NCBI GenBank assembly: GCA_003157445.1
Contig: PMJN01000357.1
Span: 1 to 5,992 of the forward strand
Direction: 5' to 3'
DNA length: 5,992 nt
Source of the DNA: Micrococcales bacterium
GTDB taxonomy: Bacteria; Actinomycetota; Actinomycetes; Actinomycetales; Dermatophilaceae
Of this stretch, positions 5,956-5,992 are shown piece after piece. The first letter of the stretch is position 1. Each line of letters begins with the position of its first letter. The notes below the pieces were generated by a model. That model was not told where the DNA came from. It did not search any database and worked only from the letters and a program-made list of their open reading frames with translations. The position numbers were made by a program, and so were the translations under genes.

Positions 5956-5992
5956 TCAGGGTTTCAACGCGTCAAGGGCTAGGTTGAGGTCG
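5956..5992 (-). CDS. kdpC: KdpC, C-terminal end only (rest outside window)
   Basis: On the minus strand the window edge reads DLNLALDALKP followed by TGA at 5958-5956. This is the conserved C-terminus of KdpC, the small subunit that helps the KdpB ATPase and KdpA channel in the high-affinity potassium pump. Only 11 residues are visible, but the match to the family end (typically LNLALDAL) and its position 10 nt before kdpD make the call good. It implies that kdpA, kdpB and probably kdpF lie beyond the right edge, in one operon with kdpD. Confidence 0.8.
   Translation of the reverse strand, partial: DLNLALDALKP

Noticed and set aside
5373..5987. A 204-codon plus-strand frame antisense to the N-terminus of kdpD.
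   Set aside because: It is opposite the highly conserved KdpD N-terminal domain; the product resembles no family and its start has no ribosome site.
1..5992. A mobile element, defence system or CRISPR array.
   Set aside because: No transposase, integrase, nuclease, toxin-antitoxin or phage gene, no terminal inverted repeats and no regularly spaced repeats are visible; all long frames are accounted for by ftsK, two lipoproteins and kdp genes.

Overview
The window is a high-GC chromosomal segment with GTG starts, an FtsK C-terminus, lipobox proteins and KdpD/KdpE sequences that all look actinobacterial (Actinomycetota). I cannot name a genus from sequence reading alone. I see no rRNA, tRNA, CRISPR array, insertion sequence, integrase or phage gene.

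Layout, left to right. (1) 2-649, plus strand: the C-terminal end of FtsK, the DNA translocase, with its DNA-reading gamma winged helix and an acidic tail. (2) 650-772: a 123-bp spacer with short direct repeats and at best a weak promoter. (3) 773-1297 and 1309-2370, plus strand, 11 bp apart: two lipoproteins of similar build (lipobox Cys, Ala/Gln- or charge-rich coiled coil, low-complexity linker, folded C-terminal domain). The second carries a class A beta-lactamase-like serine hydrolase domain. (4) 2379-5992, minus strand: the distal part of a potassium-transport operon, with the last codons of kdpC (5956-5992), then kdpD (sensor kinase, 3354-5945), then kdpE (response regulator, 2379-3056). 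The lipoprotein pair and kdpE converge with only 8 bp between their stop codons.

How the genes work together: KdpD senses potassium limitation or osmotic state at the membrane and phosphorylates KdpE, which activates the kdpFABC transporter genes. kdpC ends just upstream of kdpD, so the sensor is probably co-transcribed with the pump. The lipoproteins are probably an envelope unit unrelated to potassium.

The most unusual part is the 297-bp gap between kdpD and kdpE, which normally abut or overlap. In its last 90 bp, on the minus strand, it has a strong GC-rich hairpin, a good Shine-Dalgarno (AGGAG), a 12-codon ORF (MIRWQMTGDSSS), and an overlap of that ORF's stop codon with the GTG start of kdpE (GTGA). 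The hairpin can pair with the Shine-Dalgarno. This suggests that kdpE translation is coupled to a leader peptide under RNA-structure control. I regard it as the best candidate here for something undescribed; it is inferred from sequence, not shown.
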